A DNA stretch of 64,000 bases from Halopseudomonas litoralis. Its GTDB lineage: Bacteria > Pseudomonadota > Gammaproteobacteria > Pseudomonadales > Pseudomonadaceae. Shown piece after piece: positions 16,394 through 30,753 of the stretch. Within the stretch, counting starts at the first letter, position 1, and every line of letters starts with the position of its first letter. The notes beneath the pieces were generated by a model, which was not told the DNA's origin, made no database searches, and saw nothing but the letters and a program-made list of their open reading frames with translations. The position numbers were made by a program, and so were the translations under genes. The stretch covers positions 3,472,001-3,536,000 of the forward strand of contig NZ_LT629748.1 of the NCBI RefSeq assembly GCF_900105005.1. Direction: 5' to 3'.

Positions 16394-17578
16394 TCATTGA
16401 TAGATATCCTCACGGGTCCAGGGCACATGATGACTACCGTCAGACAATGGTTTGACCGCCAGGATCTGATGAATATTCATCCAGTTGCGGCGGAAGCCGT
16501 AGGCACATCCCGCCAGATAGATACGCCAGATACGCAGCGCCTTGTCCGATACCAACTGACTGGCCTGCTCCAGGGATCGCTCCAGATTACTGCTCCAGTG
16601 CTCCAGAGTGCGCGCATAGTGCAGGCGCAGGCTCTCGACATCCAGCACCTCCAGACCCTGTTCGCTCATGCGCGCGATCGCCATCGACAGATGCGGCAAC
16701 TCACCATGAGGAAAGACATAGCGGCCAATGAACTTGCCCGCCCCCCGGCCGACCTGACGTCCATCGATATACTTGGCGGTAATCCCGTGGTTCATTACCA
16801 ACCCGCCCGGCTTGACCTGCTCATGCAGAATCTTGAAATAGGCACCCAGATTGGCATGACCGACATGTTCGAACATGCCGACACTGACAATCTTGTCGAA
16901 ATTTTCCCGGCCGGGAAGGTCGCGATAATCAAGCAACTCGAAAGTCACCCGATCTGACAGTCCTGCTGCATCACACCGCGCCCGGGCCAATTCCAGCTGC
17001 GCCTTGCTCAGAGTAATACCATGTACCTGAACGTCGTAGAAACGCGCCGCATGGCGGGCCAGACCGCCCCATCCGCAGCCGACATCCAGCAGGCGCTCTC
17101 CCGGCTTGAGCCTTAATTTGCGGCACAGGTGATCAAGCTTCTGGGTCTGCGCGGTCGCCAGGCTGTCTTCGGGATTTCGGAAGTACCCGCAGGAGTAGAC
17201 CATCTGCGGGTCCAGCCATAGGGCATAGAAATCATTGGATAGATCATAGTGGTAGGAGATGGCTTCGGCGTCCATCCGCTTGTCATGCTCGGTGCGCTCG
17301 ACGGCAGGCTCGGTATTATCCCCAAGCAAGCCCTTGCTCAGCCGATCCGCGACGGCAATGACATCCATGATGTTGCCCTGGATTTCCAGCCTTTGGTCGA
17401 TATAGGCCTCACCCAGCTTATCCAGTGTGGGGTTCTGCATTTCCTGCAGCAGCTTCAGATCATTGATCTGCAGGGTGACTCGAGGCTCTGGACCGAGATC
17501 AAGCGTCGGCCCACCCTTGACCACCACTCGCAGGGGCAATTGGAGCTCACCCAACGTTTCAGAAAATTGTGCAAACAT
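16394..17578 (-). CDS. cfa: Cyclopropane-fatty-acyl-phospholipid synthase
   Basis: The 394-residue enzyme transfers a methylene group from S-adenosylmethionine to the double bond of membrane phospholipid acyl chains. The SAM-binding motif LLDVGCGWGGLA is at 163-174. HYDLSNDFYALWLDPQMVYSCGYF, MFEHVGHAN and the C-terminal RIWRIYLAGCAYGFRRNWMNIHQIL are all typical. Complete length. It is separated from the PilZ gene by 58 bases. Stationary-phase or stress induction is common for this family but is not visible here. Confidence 0.95.
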   Translation of the reverse strand: MFAQFSETLGELQLPLRVVVKGGPTLDLGPEPRVTLQINDLKLLQEMQNPTLDKLGEAYIDQRLEIQGNIMDVIAVADRLSKGLLGDNTEPAVERTEHDKRMDAEAISYHYDLSNDFYALWLDPQMVYSCGYFRNPEDSLATAQTQKLDHLCRKLRLKPGERLLDVGCGWGGLARHAARFYDVQVHGITLSKAQLELARARCDAAGLSDRVTFELLDYRDLPGRENFDKIVSVGMFEHVGHANLGAYFKILHEQVKPGGLVMNHGITAKYIDGRQVGRGAGKFIGRYVFPHGELPHLSMAIARMSEQGLEVLDVESLRLHYARTLEHWSSNLERSLEQASQLVSDKALRIWRIYLAGCAYGFRRNWMNIHQILAVKPLSDGSHHVPWTREDIYQ

Positions 17579-17664
17579 CCCTCATCTCCGGTGTCCATCG
17601 GCCAAGACTCAAACCAATATAGGACACAGGATCGGAAATTGCCTGTTGCTGAAGCGCGTTGCCC

Positions 17665-19035
17665 CTAAGGCTTGAACTGCTTGACCGGCCGGTTCCAGCC
17701 CTGAATGTTGCGCTGGCGGCCCCGCGCGACGCCCAGATTGGCATCGGGAATATCCTGGGTGATAGTCGAGCCTGCCGCAGTAGTTGCCTGATTACCCACA
17801 GTCACCGGCGCCACCAAGGCAGTGTTGGAGCCGATAAAGGCGCCATCGCCAATACGGGTGACGAACTTGTTCACGCCATCGTAATTGCAGGTAATGGTGC
17901 CAGCACCGACATTGGCGCCTTTACCTATCTCCGCATCACCCACATAGGAAAGGTGGTTGATCTTTGAGCCTTCGCCGACAACAGCCTTCTTGGTTTCAAC
18001 GAAGTTGCCGACCTTGGCAGCGGTGTGCAGCACGGTGCCCGGACGCAGCCGGGCGTAAGGGCCAACATCGCATTGCTCGCCCACCTCGGCGCCCTCAAGG
18101 TGACTGAACGCTTTGATAGTACTGCCCGCCTTGATGACCGAGTCCTTGATCACACAATGCGACCCGATAACCACGTTGTCCTCGATCACCACTCGACCCT
18201 CGAATACCACGTTGACATCGATACTGATATCACGGCCGATACTCACCTCACCGCGCACATCCAGCCGTGCCGGGTCAGCCAGCGACGCGCCCAGAGTCAT
18301 CAGTCGCTCGGCTTCACGTTGCTGCCAACCGCGTTCAAGCACCGCCAGCTGCAATCGGTTATTGGCACCCAGCACTTCCAGCTCGTCGCCCGCTTGCGCC
18401 ACTTCCACCGCTATCGAACCGGCAACCGCCAGGGCCACCACATCGGTCAGGTAATACTCACCCTGGGCATTGTTGTTGGACAGGCTGGACAACCACTCAA
18501 TGGCTTTATCTCCCGGTAATACCATAATCCCGGTATTGCCCTCATTGATCAGCAACTGTTCCGGCGAAGCGTCTTTCTGTTCAACAATCGCCTGGACCTG
18601 GTCATCCCGGTTGCGGATGATACGTCCATAGCCGGTCGGGTCCTGCATCAGAACCGTCAGCAATCCCAGTGACTGGCGGCCTGCCTGATCGACCAGAGCA
18701 CGCAGCGTCTCGACCCGAATCAAAGGGACGTCGCCGTACAACACCAGAATCTGATCAGCATCGCTGATATGGGGCAGTGCCTGTGCCACTGCGTGACCGG
18801 TACCCAGTTGCTCGGTTTGCTGCACCCAGTTGAGGTCATTGCTCTCCAGCGTGTCACGCACCTGCTGTGCACCATGCCCGATGACCACATGAATGCCCGC
18901 AGGCAACAAGGCACGCGCGCTGTCGATGACATGCTCCAACATGGGCTTGCCCGCTACCGGATGAAGTACCTTGGGAAGCGCAGAACGCATGCGGGTGCCT
19001 TGGCCGGCGGCGAGGATGACAACGTGGAGATTCAT
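17665..19035 (-). CDS. glmU: Bifunctional UDP-N-acetylglucosamine pyrophosphorylase / glucosamine-1-phosphate N-acetyltransferase
   Basis: GlmU makes UDP-GlcNAc for peptidoglycan and lipopolysaccharide. The start is ATG 19035, preceded by AAGGAG, giving 456 residues; the in-frame extension upstream has no support. The N-terminal uridyltransferase opens with [23 protein letters not shown]. The C-terminal half is a left-handed beta helix of hexapeptide repeats with [27 protein letters not shown], the acetyltransferase active-site region. It follows the ATP synthase operon behind a bidirectional terminator, as in other pseudomonads. Confidence 0.97.
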   Translation of the reverse strand: MNLHVVILAAGQGTRMRSALPKVLHPVAGKPMLEHVIDSARALLPAGIHVVIGHGAQQVRDTLESNDLNWVQQTEQLGTGHAVAQALPHISDADQILVLYGDVPLIRVETLRALVDQAGRQSLGLLTVLMQDPTGYGRIIRNRDDQVQAIVEQKDASPEQLLINEGNTGIMVLPGDKAIEWLSSLSNNNAQGEYYLTDVVALAVAGSIAVEVAQAGDELEVLGANNRLQLAVLERGWQQREAERLMTLGASLADPARLDVRGEVSIGRDISIDVNVVFEGRVVIEDNVVIGSHCVIKDSVIKAGSTIKAFSHLEGAEVGEQCDVGPYARLRPGTVLHTAAKVGNFVETKKAVVGEGSKINHLSYVGDAEIGKGANVGAGTITCNYDGVNKFVTRIGDGAFIGSNTALVAPVTVGNQATTAAGSTITQDIPDANLGVARGRQRNIQGWNRPVKQFKP

Positions 19036-19174
19036 GAGAAGGAGTCCTGGAAATATGCTTGGGTTGGGATGATAGAAGCAGGTAACGATCAGCTGCAAGT
19101 ATACAAAGGATATGCCGGAAAGTTCCTGATACGCCTGCTCTGAGCGACAACACGGAACCCCGAAAAGAAAACAC

Positions 19175-19201
19175 AAAAAAAGCAGCCGAAGCTGCTTTTT
19201 T
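19175..19201. terminator. Bidirectional terminator between atpC and glmU
   Basis: GCAGC-CGAA-GCTGC (19182-19195) is flanked by an A-run on the left and a T-run on the right, so it can terminate in either direction. It lies 28 bases beyond the atpC stop and closes the ATP synthase operon. Confidence 0.85.
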
Positions 19202-19229
19202 ATCGAACAGATCAGCGAATAATCGCCGA

Positions 19230-19652
19230 TCAGCCGTATTTCTTGCGCAGTTCCTGCACGGTCCGCAATTGTGCTGCGGCTTCGGCAAGGCGGGCCGAGG
19301 CCGCGCCGTAGTCGAACTCGGCGCCTTTCTCGTTGAGCGCCTTTTCCGCGGCTTTCTTTGCGTCTGCTGCAGCTGCTTCGTCAATATCGCCGGCACGGAG
19401 CGCCGTGTCAGCGAGAATCTTGACCATGCTCGGCTGAACTTCCAGGAATCCGCCGGAGATGTAGAACACCTCTTCGCTCTTGTCCTGTTTGATCACCCGA
19501 ACCGGGCCTGGCTTGAGGTCGGTCAGCAGCGGCGTGTGACCCGGCAGAACGCCGATGTCACCCATGTTGCCGTGTGCCACGACCATCTCGACCAGGCCGG
19601 AAAACAGCTCTTCTTCCGCGCTTACGATATCGCAATGCACTGTCATAGCCAT
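19230..19652 (-). CDS. atpC: ATP synthase F1 epsilon subunit
   Basis: The 140-residue subunit starts at ATG 19652 ([19 protein letters not shown]); the frame upstream enters the atpD spacer and is rejected. The N-terminal beta-sandwich contains the conserved [19 protein letters not shown]. The C-terminal helical hairpin is alanine-rich and ends in [12 protein letters not shown]. It is the last gene of the operon and would connect the rotor to the catalytic head and regulate hydrolysis. Confidence 0.97.
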   Translation of the reverse strand: MAMTVHCDIVSAEEELFSGLVEMVVAHGNMGDIGVLPGHTPLLTDLKPGPVRVIKQDKSEEVFYISGGFLEVQPSMVKILADTALRAGDIDEAAAADAKKAAEKALNEKGAEFDYGAASARLAEAAAQLRTVQELRKKYG

Positions 19653-19696
19653 TTGAGTTGCCTCGGTTCTGCGCCCGCTTGCGCGGGCGCGGCCCA

Positions 19697-21118
<1,422 letters not shown>

Positions 21119-21124
21119 TCATGA

Positions 21125-21985
21125 TCAGACCGCCGCGGCGCCGCCGACGATTTCCGAAATTTCCTGGGTGATCGCGGCCTGACGTGCCTTGTTGTAGATC
21201 AGCTGCAGGTCATCGATGATATCGCCCGCATTGTCAGTCGCATTCTTCATCGCGATCATCCGTGCCGCCTGCTCACTGGCACTGTTCTCGACGACAGCCT
21301 GATAAACCTGTGATTCGATATACCGCTTCAACAGGCCATCCAGCAATGCCTGGGCATCCGGCTCGTATACGAAGTCCCAACGCTCCTGCAGTTCTGCCGT
21401 GTCCGACGGAACCAGTGGAATCAGTTGCTCCACCTTGGGCTTCTGCACCATGGTGTTGACGAACTCGTTGGAAACCAGATACAGGCGATCGATGCGACCT
21501 TCGTGGTAGCCATCAAGCATTACCTTGACGCTGCCGATCAGGTCGTTCAATGCCGGCTGTTCACCCAGATTGCTGATTGCCGCGACAACGTTGCCACCGT
21601 AGCTGCGGAAAAACGCAGCTCCCTTGCTGCCAATCACGCACAGCTCGGTTTCGACGTTACGGTCACGCCACTCTTTCATGTTTGTTACCAGTGCCTTGAA
21701 CAGGTTGGTGTTCAAACCACCGCAAAGACCACGATCCGTGCTGACCACGATATAACCAACCCGTTTGACTTCACGCTCTTGCATGAAGGGGTGGCGATAT
21801 TCGGGGTTGGCATTGGCCAGATGGCCAATGACCTGACGGATCCGCTCAGCGTAGGGACGACCGGTAGCCATGCGCGCTTGTGCCTTGCGCATCTTGCTGA
21901 CCGCCACCTTTTCCATGGCGCTGGTGATCTTCTGAGTACTCTTGATACTCGAAATTTTACCGCGAATCTCTTTTGCGCCTGCCAT
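21125..21985 (-). CDS. atpG: ATP synthase F1 gamma subunit
   Basis: The 286-residue rotor shaft begins [28 protein letters not shown] and ends [37 protein letters not shown], the two helices that form the coiled coil inside the alpha3beta3 head. The middle domain contains DRGLCGGLN. Length and order are standard. Confidence 0.98.
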   Translation of the reverse strand: MAGAKEIRGKISSIKSTQKITSAMEKVAVSKMRKAQARMATGRPYAERIRQVIGHLANANPEYRHPFMQEREVKRVGYIVVSTDRGLCGGLNTNLFKALVTNMKEWRDRNVETELCVIGSKGAAFFRSYGGNVVAAISNLGEQPALNDLIGSVKVMLDGYHEGRIDRLYLVSNEFVNTMVQKPKVEQLIPLVPSDTAELQERWDFVYEPDAQALLDGLLKRYIESQVYQAVVENSASEQAARMIAMKNATDNAGDIIDDLQLIYNKARQAAITQEISEIVGGAAAV

Positions 21986-22059
21986 GTCACACCTTTCAGG
22001 TTAGCCCGTGGCCGTATCGCACGAAGCGGGACGGGGCATAGCCCTGTCCCGCCCTCGGC

Positions 22060-23604
22060 TTACCAGCTTTGGGTCGCCTTGAAGTTCTCGATGCCAGACT
22101 TGATACCGGCTTCGATCTCGTCGTTGTAGTCGCCCTTCTCGTTGATCCGGGACAGCAGAGCAGACTGCTCACGCTTGAACCAGGCGAGCATGGCCTTCTC
22201 GAACGCGCCGACCTTGTTGATCGCAACGTCGGTCAGGAAGCCTTTCTCGGCGGCGTACAGGCTGATCGCCATTTCGCCAACCGACATGGGCGCATACTGA
22301 TCTTGCTTCATCAGTTCGGTGACGCGCTGACCGTGCTCCAGCTGTTTGCGGGTAGCTTCATCCAGATCCGATGCGAACTGGGCAAAAGCCGCCAGTTCAC
22401 GGTACTGAGCCAGTGCAGTACGGATACCGCCGGACAGTTTCTTGATGATCTTGGTCTGTGCCGAGCCACCTACACGGGATACCGATACACCGGCGTTGAC
22501 CGCCGGACGGATACCCGAGTTGAACATGTCGGATTCGAGGAAGATCTGACCGTCGGTGATCGAGATCACGTTGGTCGGAACGAATGCGGACACGTCACCG
22601 GCCTGGGTTTCGATGATCGGCAGTGCGGTCAGGGAACCAGTGCGGCCTTTCACTTCGCCCTTGGTGAACGCCTCAACGTACTCCTCGGATACGCGGGATG
22701 CGCGCTCCAGCAGACGGCTGTGCAGATAGAAAACGTCACCCGGGTAGGCTTCACGGCCCGGCGGACGACGCAGGAGCAGGGAAATCTGACGGTAGGCAAC
22801 GGCCTGTTTGGACAGGTCATCGAATACGATCAGCGCATCTTCGCCGCGATCGCGGAAGAATTCGCCCATGGTGCAGCCAGCGTACGGAGCCAGATACTGC
22901 AACGCGGCAGATTCGGACGCCGAAGCGGCTACCACGATGGTGTTGGACAGAGCGCCGTGCTCTTCCAGCTTGCGCACCACGTTGGCAATGGTCGACTGCT
23001 TCTGACCGATAGCCACGTAAACGCATTTGATGCCGCTGTCACGCTGGTTGATGATCGCGTCGACAGCCAGGGCAGTCTTACCGATCTGGCGGTCACCGAT
23101 GATCAGCTCACGCTGGCCACGGCCAATCGGAATCATCGCGTCGACGGCCTTGTAACCGGTCTGCACCGGCTGGTCGACCGATTTACGCCAGATAACGCCC
23201 GGCGCCACTTTCTCAACGGCGTCAGTCAGCTTGGCATTGACCGGACCCTTGCCATCAATCGGGTTACCCAGCGCGTCAACCACGCGACCCAGCAGTTCCG
23301 GACCAACCGGGACTTCCAGGATGCGGCCGGTGCACTTGGCTTCCATGCCTTCGGCCAAAGTCAGGTAGTTACCCAGGATTACTGCACCGACGGAGTCTTG
23401 CTCCAGGTTCAGTGCCATACCATAAACACCATCGGGGAATTCGATCATCTCCCCGTACATCACGTCAGCCAGACCGTGAATGCGAACGATACCGTCAGAT
23501 ACGCTGACGATAGTACCGACATTGCGAGCCTGTGAGTTCACATCGAGCTTCTCGATGCGCTGCTTGATAATTTCGCTAATTTCGGAAGGATTCAGTTGCT
23601 GCAT
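22060..23604 (-). CDS. atpA: ATP synthase F1 alpha subunit
   Basis: The non-catalytic nucleotide-binding subunit has 514 residues and opens [21 protein letters not shown]. The P-loop [18 protein letters not shown], the phrase [15 protein letters not shown] and the arginine-finger region SDGQ...[37 protein letters not shown] are all present. It is encoded between atpH and atpG. Confidence 0.99.
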   Translation of the reverse strand: MQQLNPSEISEIIKQRIEKLDVNSQARNVGTIVSVSDGIVRIHGLADVMYGEMIEFPDGVYGMALNLEQDSVGAVILGNYLTLAEGMEAKCTGRILEVPVGPELLGRVVDALGNPIDGKGPVNAKLTDAVEKVAPGVIWRKSVDQPVQTGYKAVDAMIPIGRGQRELIIGDRQIGKTALAVDAIINQRDSGIKCVYVAIGQKQSTIANVVRKLEEHGALSNTIVVAASASESAALQYLAPYAGCTMGEFFRDRGEDALIVFDDLSKQAVAYRQISLLLRRPPGREAYPGDVFYLHSRLLERASRVSEEYVEAFTKGEVKGRTGSLTALPIIETQAGDVSAFVPTNVISITDGQIFLESDMFNSGIRPAVNAGVSVSRVGGSAQTKIIKKLSGGIRTALAQYRELAAFAQFASDLDEATRKQLEHGQRVTELMKQDQYAPMSVGEMAISLYAAEKGFLTDVAINKVGAFEKAMLAWFKREQSALLSRINEKGDYNDEIEAGIKSGIENFKATQSW

Positions 23605-23619
23605 GCCATGTCCCTCAAA

Positions 23620-24156
23620 TCAGGATTTCAACGCCTCGGCCAGCTTTTCAAGCTTGCCGCGGACCGAACCGTCGATGACCAGGTCACCCGCACGAATCAA
23701 CACACCGCCAATAAGGGCCGGGTTGATGGTCACATGAGGAGTTACTGTGCGGTCTAACCGCTTGGTTAAAGCGGTTGCCAGCGTTTTCTGTTGATCGTCA
23801 GTCAGTTCGAAGGCCGATTGCACCTCTACTGTGATACTGCGATCGTGTTCCGCCTTGTATTGCTCAAAGAGCTCGGCGACTACTGGAATCAGGGACAGAC
23901 GATCGTTGTCAGCCAGGGTCCGGACAAAGTTGCCGAACGCCTGGTCGACCTGACCGTCGCACACCATGAGCAGATCGTCGGCCTTGCGCTCCCAGGTCAA
24001 ACCGGGGTTACGCAGCCTCTGGGCAAAAGCCGGATCGGAGACTGCCGCTGCTGCCAATGCCAGCATGCCTGACCAGGCATCCAGCGTATTGGCAGAAGAA
24101 GCAAACTCGAAAGCCGCTTTTGCGTAAGGCCGAGCTAGCGTAGTGATAGTAGCCAT
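23620..24156 (-). CDS. atpH: ATP synthase F1 delta subunit
   Basis: The 178-residue stator subunit joins the peripheral b stalk to the top of F1. It shows the N-terminal ARPYAKAAFEFA and the C-terminal signature DRTVTPHVTINPALIGGVLIRAGDLVIDGSVRGKLEKL. It sits 12 bases downstream of atpF. Confidence 0.98.
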   Translation of the reverse strand: MATITTLARPYAKAAFEFASSANTLDAWSGMLALAAAAVSDPAFAQRLRNPGLTWERKADDLLMVCDGQVDQAFGNFVRTLADNDRLSLIPVVAELFEQYKAEHDRSITVEVQSAFELTDDQQKTLATALTKRLDRTVTPHVTINPALIGGVLIRAGDLVIDGSVRGKLEKLAEALKS

Positions 24157-24167
24157 GCTCGCCTCTC

Positions 24168-24638
24168 TTAGAGTTGTGAGGCCAGTTTGTTGACCAGCTC
24201 ACTGTGGGCCGCGGAATCCACTTCGGACTCCAGAACCTGCTCGGCACCCTTGATGGCCAGTACGGCGACCTGGGCGCGAAGTTGATCCTTGGCGCGGTTT
24301 ACTTCCTGCTCGATTTCAGCTTTGGCAGCTGCAATCAGACGATCACCTTCGGAACGTGCCTGCTCGCGAGCTTCCTCGACGATGAGGGTGGCACTCTTGT
24401 TGGCCTGCTCGATGATCTGAGCAGACTGCTCCTTGGTCTCACGCAGGGTCTGGGAAGCTTTTTCCTGGGCGAGGCCCAGGTCGCGCTGGGCGCGGCCAGC
24501 CGCATCCAGGCCTTCGGCGATTTTTTTCTGGCGTTCCTGCATGGCGTGAGTAATCGGCGGCCATACGAACTTCATGGTAAACCAGACAAAAATAGCGAAG
24601 GCAATCGTTTGACCGAACAGCGTCAGATTAATATTCAC
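24168..24638 (-). CDS. atpF: ATP synthase F0 b subunit
   Basis: The 156-residue peripheral stalk protein has one N-terminal membrane helix ([23 protein letters not shown]), then a long charged helix rich in Ala, Glu, Lys and Gln ([19 protein letters not shown] onward) that forms the dimeric stalk. It ends in the delta-binding region [11 protein letters not shown]. Confidence 0.98.
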   Translation of the reverse strand: MNINLTLFGQTIAFAIFVWFTMKFVWPPITHAMQERQKKIAEGLDAAGRAQRDLGLAQEKASQTLRETKEQSAQIIEQANKSATLIVEEAREQARSEGDRLIAAAKAEIEQEVNRAKDQLRAQVAVLAIKGAEQVLESEVDSAAHSELVNKLASQL

Positions 24639-24730
24639 AGCGATTCACCTCGTGCTATTTCGTTGAGTCCTGGGGATAACATTGATACGGCAGGACCTGC
24701 GCCCTGCCGTTCATCGTTACCAGTCAAAAA

Positions 24731-24985
<255 letters not shown>

Positions 24986-25034
24986 TCAAAGTTGACGTTC
25001 AAGTTTATCGTTGGTTGAACAAGGTTCCGGCTGC

Positions 25035-26304
<1,270 letters not shown>

Positions 26305-26392
26305 TCCGACCTTCTCGATGAGACCTTGCAGCTTCAACCGCGTATTTTTACTGCTTGGCCAGCTGTTTTTACCTAGCCAAAATAGCGCGAGG

Positions 26393-26421
26393 AGTATATG
26401 TGCATTAGTCGGGCGATTCAA
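26393..26421 (-). promoter_or_regulatory. Sigma-70 promoter of the atpIBEFHAGDC operon
   Basis: Read on the minus strand: -35 TTGAAT (26416-26421), a 17-base spacer, and -10 TATACT (26393-26398). It lies about 90 bases before the atpI ATG and after the end of parB, so it drives the whole ATP synthase operon. Confidence 0.7.
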
Positions 26422-26464
26422 CCGCAACTATTGATTTCCGGGGCGCGCCGCAATGTCGCAGTTG

Positions 26465-27325
26465 TTACTTAATGTGCATCAACACGCCGTCGAGTTCATC
26501 CAGAGAGTTGTAACTGATGACCAGCCGCCCTTTGCCTTTGGCGCCGTGCTGTATTTTCACTTCCGCGCCAATGCGTTCAGCAAGATCCTGTTGCAATCTG
26601 TCTATATCCGGATTGCTGCGCTGACTTCCGGAATCCGAACGCGGACTCAGCCATTGACGAACCAGTGCCTCGGTCTGACGCACGGTCAAGCCCCGTGCAA
26701 CCACCTGTCTTGCGGCTTCGATCTGCTGCTCCGCCGCCAGGCCGAGCAGCGCCCGGGCATGCCCCATTTCGATATCGCCGCGCTCGAGCAACAGCTTGAC
26801 CTCGTCGTGCAGCGACATCAGGCGCAGCAGGTTGGTGATGGTCACCCGGGATTTGCCCACCGCATCAGCCACCTGCTGCTGAGTCAGTTCGAACTCCTGT
26901 TGCAGGCGCTGCAGAGCGATGGCTTCTTCAATCGGATTGAGGTCTTCGCGCTGGATGTTCTCGATCAGCGCCATGGCAATGGCGGCTTCATCGGGCACAT
27001 CGCGGATCACTGCTGGAATACTATTCAACCCGGCCTGTTGCGTAGCACGCCAGCGCCGTTCACCGGCGATGATTTCATAACGGTCGCCAGCGATCGGGCG
27101 CACCACGATCGGCTGCATGACGCCCTGGGCCTTGATTGACTGAGCCAGTTCTTCCAGCGCCTGGGGGTCCATATCACGTCGCGGCTGATATTTTCCACGT
27201 TGAATAAGGTCAATCGGCAGGTCACGCAGCTGCTGATCTTCACTGCCTTCGGTCTTATCGTTGGGGCTGGCCTGCCCCAGCAGTGCATCCAGTCCCCGTC
27301 CCAAGCCGCGCTTCTTGACCGCCAT
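26465..27325 (-). CDS. parB: Chromosome-partitioning protein ParB
   Basis: The 286-residue DNA-binding CTPase recognises the parS sites found in this window. Opening MAVKKRGLGRGLDALLG is the conserved ParA-contact segment. The GERRWRATQQAGL box belongs to the nucleotide-binding domain. LTQQQVADAVGKSRVTITNLLRL is the helix-turn-helix that reads parS. The C-terminal GAKGKGRLVISYNSLDELDGVL dimerises the protein. It follows parA by 22 bases. Confidence 0.98.
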   Translation of the reverse strand: MAVKKRGLGRGLDALLGQASPNDKTEGSEDQQLRDLPIDLIQRGKYQPRRDMDPQALEELAQSIKAQGVMQPIVVRPIAGDRYEIIAGERRWRATQQAGLNSIPAVIRDVPDEAAIAMALIENIQREDLNPIEEAIALQRLQQEFELTQQQVADAVGKSRVTITNLLRLMSLHDEVKLLLERGDIEMGHARALLGLAAEQQIEAARQVVARGLTVRQTEALVRQWLSPRSDSGSQRSNPDIDRLQQDLAERIGAEVKIQHGAKGKGRLVISYNSLDELDGVLMHIK

Positions 27326-27347
27326 GCCTGTTCTGTCCTTTTTCCGG

Positions 27348-28145
27348 TTAATCGTTTACAGCGGCAGCCTGTTTGGCTGCCTTGCGCGTGCGTCTGACCA
27401 GTTCTCCGGCCAGTGCGAGATAGGCGACAGCACCGCGCGACTGCTTGTCATAGGTCAGCACCGGCATGCCGTAACTGGGCGCTTCGGCCAGCCGAACGTT
27501 GCGCGGAATGACGGTCTGGTACAACTGGTCACCGAAATGACTGCTCAGCTGCTCGGACACTTCACGGGTCAAGCTGTTGCGCGGGTCATACATGGTACGC
27601 AGCAACCCCTCGATCTGCAGCGCCGGGTTGAGCACCGCGCTGACGCGCTGAATGGTGTTGACCAGTGCCGACAACCCTTCCAGCGCATAATATTCGCATT
27701 GCATGGGGATGATCACGCCGTCCGCAGCGACCAAGCCATTGATCGTCAGCATGTTCAGCGAAGGCGGGCAATCAATGAGAATGAAATCGTATTTATCGCG
27801 CAAATTGGTCAGTGCATCGCGCAGCCGACTTTCCTTCATCTTGAAATCCAGCAATTCGACTTCGGCGGCAGTCAGGTCGGCGTTGGCCGGGAGCAGGTCG
27901 TAGCCGCCATGTTCGGATTGGTGCAAGGCCTGATCCAGAGTGCAGCGCTCGGTGAGCAACTCATAGACTGAATTGTCCAGCTGCGACTTGTCGATACCGC
28001 TGCCCATGGTCGCATTGCCCTGAGGATCGAGATCGATCAACAGCACCTTGCGTTTGGTTGCCGCCAGAGACGCAGCCAGATTCACCGTGGTGGTCGTTTT
28101 GCCGACGCCGCCTTTCTGGTTGGCAATTGCCAGTACCTTGCCCAC
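27348..28145 (-). CDS. parA: Chromosome-partitioning ATPase ParA
   Basis: The 265-residue Walker-type ATPase has the deviant P-loop QKGGVGKTTTTVNLAA (residues 10-25), LIDLDPQGNATMG and FILIDCPPSLNMLTINGL. It acts on ParB-parS complexes to segregate newly copied origins. It is encoded in the order mnmG-rsmG-parA-parB, standard around bacterial origins. Confidence 0.98.
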   Translation of the reverse strand: MGKVLAIANQKGGVGKTTTTVNLAASLAATKRKVLLIDLDPQGNATMGSGIDKSQLDNSVYELLTERCTLDQALHQSEHGGYDLLPANADLTAAEVELLDFKMKESRLRDALTNLRDKYDFILIDCPPSLNMLTINGLVAADGVIIPMQCEYYALEGLSALVNTIQRVSAVLNPALQIEGLLRTMYDPRNSLTREVSEQLSSHFGDQLYQTVIPRNVRLAEAPSYGMPVLTYDKQSRGAVAYLALAGELVRRTRKAAKQAAAVND

Positions 28146-28170
28146 TACGATCTCCTCTCGGGTTTGAATC

Positions 28171-28800
28171 TTATGCCGTGCGTCGCAGTATCAGCAGATG
28201 GCGGCTGGCCTGACAACCGGGTACCAGTAATTCTTCGCTTCGCAGCACGCAGAAGTCATCCGGCATCCCCTGCAGTTCTGCATCCGGATACAGGCCTTTC
28301 ATCGCCAACCAGTTGGTATCCGGGGTACTCAGGTGTCGGGTCAGTCCGGTGAAATCCGCCAGCGAACTGAATGCTCGGGACACTATACCGTCAAAAGGTT
28401 CGGCCGGGGTAAAGGCTTCTACTCGGCTGTTGACCACCTGCAGATTGTGGAGTCCCAGCTCCAGCTTGACCTGGGTCAGAAAACGGGTCTTCTTGCCGTT
28501 GCTGTCGAGCAGCGTGAAGTCGCTGTCGGGCAGCATGATCGCGAGGATAGCTCCGGGCATACCGCCACCACTGCCCACATCCAGCCAGCGGGGTCCGGTG
28601 ACGAAGGGCAGCACACTCAGACTGTCGAGCAGATGACGGCTGACCATTTCATCCGGGTTGCGTACAGCAGTCAGGTTGTACGCCTTGTTCCACTTGTTCA
28701 GCAATGTCAGGTAGTTCAGCAGCTGGGCTACCTGCTGTTCGGTCAATGTCAGACCCAGCTGTTCTGCACCGCTGACCAGTTGCCTGGCGTGATCAACCAT
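28171..28800 (-). CDS. rsmG: 16S rRNA (guanine527-N7)-methyltransferase
   Basis: The 209-residue SAM-dependent enzyme, formerly GidB, methylates G527 of 16S rRNA. The SAM site is [37 protein letters not shown], and [17 protein letters not shown] and [12 protein letters not shown] are conserved. It starts 6 bases after mnmG, so they are co-transcribed. Confidence 0.97.
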   Translation of the reverse strand: MVDHARQLVSGAEQLGLTLTEQQVAQLLNYLTLLNKWNKAYNLTAVRNPDEMVSRHLLDSLSVLPFVTGPRWLDVGSGGGMPGAILAIMLPDSDFTLLDSNGKKTRFLTQVKLELGLHNLQVVNSRVEAFTPAEPFDGIVSRAFSSLADFTGLTRHLSTPDTNWLAMKGLYPDAELQGMPDDFCVLRSEELLVPGCQASRHLLILRRTA

Positions 28801-28805
28801 ACCGC

Positions 28806-30704
28806 TTATGCCTCCTGGGCCAATTTACCGTCGTTCAGTGCATTGCGCTTTTTCAGATGTACCAGCAACAGACTCACGGCAGCCGGGGTTACCCCGGGGA
28901 TACGTGATGCCTGACCGAGAGTCTGGGGACGAATGCTCGCCAGCTTCTGACTGATTTCCTTAGACAGGCCGCTCAGCGCAGCGTAATCCAGATCAGCCGG
29001 CAGCAGGGTTTGTTCATGCTGACGCAACTTGTTGATCTCGTCCTGCTGTCGCTCGATGTAGCCTGCGTACTTGGTGTGAATTTCCACCTGTTCGGCAGCG
29101 TCGACCGGGATATCCACCACACCGGTGATCTGCGTCAGCGTCTGATAATCGACTTCCGGTCTGCGCAGCAGATCCAGCAGACTGTACTCGTGGGTCAGCG
29201 GCGTCTTGAAATGCTCGGCAAATACCTTGCCGATGTCACTGCCCGGTTGTACCCAGGTGGAACGAAGGCGCTGATGTTCTGCTTCGATGGCTTCGCGCTT
29301 GGCGCTGAACACAGCCCAGCGGGCATCGTCCACCAGCCCCAATTCACGGCCTTTTTCGGTCAGACGCAGATCGGCATTGTCTTCGCGCAATACCAGTCGA
29401 TATTCCGCGCGCGAGGTGAACATGCGATAAGGCTCACGGGTGCCCATGGTGATCAGATCATCGACCAATACACCGATGTAAGCTTCGTCGCGACGCGGGC
29501 ACCAGCTGTCCAGCCCCTGGGCGCGACGCGCTGCGTTCAGTCCAGCGAGCAGACCCTGAGCACCGGCCTCTTCGTAACCCGTGGTTCCGTTGATCTGCCC
29601 AGCGAAGAACAATCCGCCGATCACCTTGGTTTCCAGCGAGTATTTCAGGTCCTGTGGGTTGAAATAATCGTATTCGATCGCGTAACCGGGACGCAGGATG
29701 TGCGCATTCTCCATGCCGCGAATCGACTGCACCACCTGCAACTGCACGTCAAACGGCAAGGAAGTGGAAATGCCGTTGGGGTACAGCTCATGAGTGGTCA
29801 GGCCTTCGGGCTCGATGAAAACCTGATGCGAATCCTTGTCGGCGAAGCGATGGATCTTGTCTTCGATCGACGGGCAGTAGCGTGGCCCCACGCCCTCGAT
29901 GACTCCGGTAAACATCGGCGAGCGATCGAGATTGTTGCGGATGATCTCGTGGGTACGCTCGTTGGTATGGGTGATCCAGCAGTTGACCTGCTCGGGATGC
30001 TCCTCTGCACTGCCGGTGAAGGACATTACCGGGATCGGCGTATCGCCCGGCTGTGCGGTCATCTTGGAAAAATCCACGGTACGCCCGTCGATGCGCGGTG
30101 GCGTGCCGGTTTTCAACCGATCAACTCGTAACGGCAATTCCCGCAGACGGTGGGCCAGGGCGATGGCGGGGGGATCACCAGCGCGTCCGCCGGAATGGTT
30201 ATCCAAGCCAATGTGAATAACACCACCGAGGAAGGTACCAGCGGTCAACACCACGTTATCTGCGAAGAAGCGCAGGCCCATCTGGGTCACAACGCCGCGT
30301 ACCTGATCCTGTTCAACGATAAGATCATCGCAAGCTTGCTGGAATATCCACAGATTCGGCTGGTTTTCCAGCGCGTGGCGAATCGCCGCTTTGTACAGCA
30401 CGCGGTCAGCCTGGGCACGGGTTGCCCGAACGGCAGGGCCCTTGCGCCCGTTGAGCACCCGAAACTGAATGCCGGCGCGGTCGGTTGCCTTGGCCATGGC
30501 GCCACCGAGGGCATCGATTTCCTTGACCAGGTGGCTCTTGCCAATCCCACCGATGGCCGGGTTGCAGCTCATCTGCCCCAGGGTCTCGACGTTGTGACTG
30601 AGCAGCAGAGTTTTCACGCCCATGCGGGCAGCCGCCAAGGCAGCCTCGGTACCGGCATGGCCGCCACCTATCACAATCACGTCAAAACGATCTGGGAAAT
30701 CCAA
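28806..30704 (-). CDS. mnmG: tRNA uridine-5-carboxymethylaminomethyl modification enzyme MnmG
   Basis: The 632-residue FAD protein (GidA) works with MnmE to modify wobble uridine 34. The FAD motif [21 protein letters not shown] starts near residue 9. The signature [23 protein letters not shown] and [22 protein letters not shown] are present. The start is a TTG at 30704, giving the standard MDFPxRFDV N terminus. It has a GAGG binding site 6 bases upstream; no in-frame ATG or GTG is better. Confidence 0.97.
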   Translation of the reverse strand: MDFPDRFDVIVIGGGHAGTEAALAAARMGVKTLLLSHNVETLGQMSCNPAIGGIGKSHLVKEIDALGGAMAKATDRAGIQFRVLNGRKGPAVRATRAQADRVLYKAAIRHALENQPNLWIFQQACDDLIVEQDQVRGVVTQMGLRFFADNVVLTAGTFLGGVIHIGLDNHSGGRAGDPPAIALAHRLRELPLRVDRLKTGTPPRIDGRTVDFSKMTAQPGDTPIPVMSFTGSAEEHPEQVNCWITHTNERTHEIIRNNLDRSPMFTGVIEGVGPRYCPSIEDKIHRFADKDSHQVFIEPEGLTTHELYPNGISTSLPFDVQLQVVQSIRGMENAHILRPGYAIEYDYFNPQDLKYSLETKVIGGLFFAGQINGTTGYEEAGAQGLLAGLNAARRAQGLDSWCPRRDEAYIGVLVDDLITMGTREPYRMFTSRAEYRLVLREDNADLRLTEKGRELGLVDDARWAVFSAKREAIEAEHQRLRSTWVQPGSDIGKVFAEHFKTPLTHEYSLLDLLRRPEVDYQTLTQITGVVDIPVDAAEQVEIHTKYAGYIERQQDEINKLRQHEQTLLPADLDYAALSGLSKEISQKLASIRPQTLGQASRIPGVTPAAVSLLLVHLKKRNALNDGKLAQEA

Positions 30705-30753
30705 CGTACACCTCGTTGTCCGGAGCTGAGCCGGGCGTCGGGAAAAGGGGCTG

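Noticed and set aside
22069..23535. 488-codon plus-strand open frame opposite atpA
   Set aside because: Same reason; the minus-strand atpA is certain and the antisense product has no recognisable domain.
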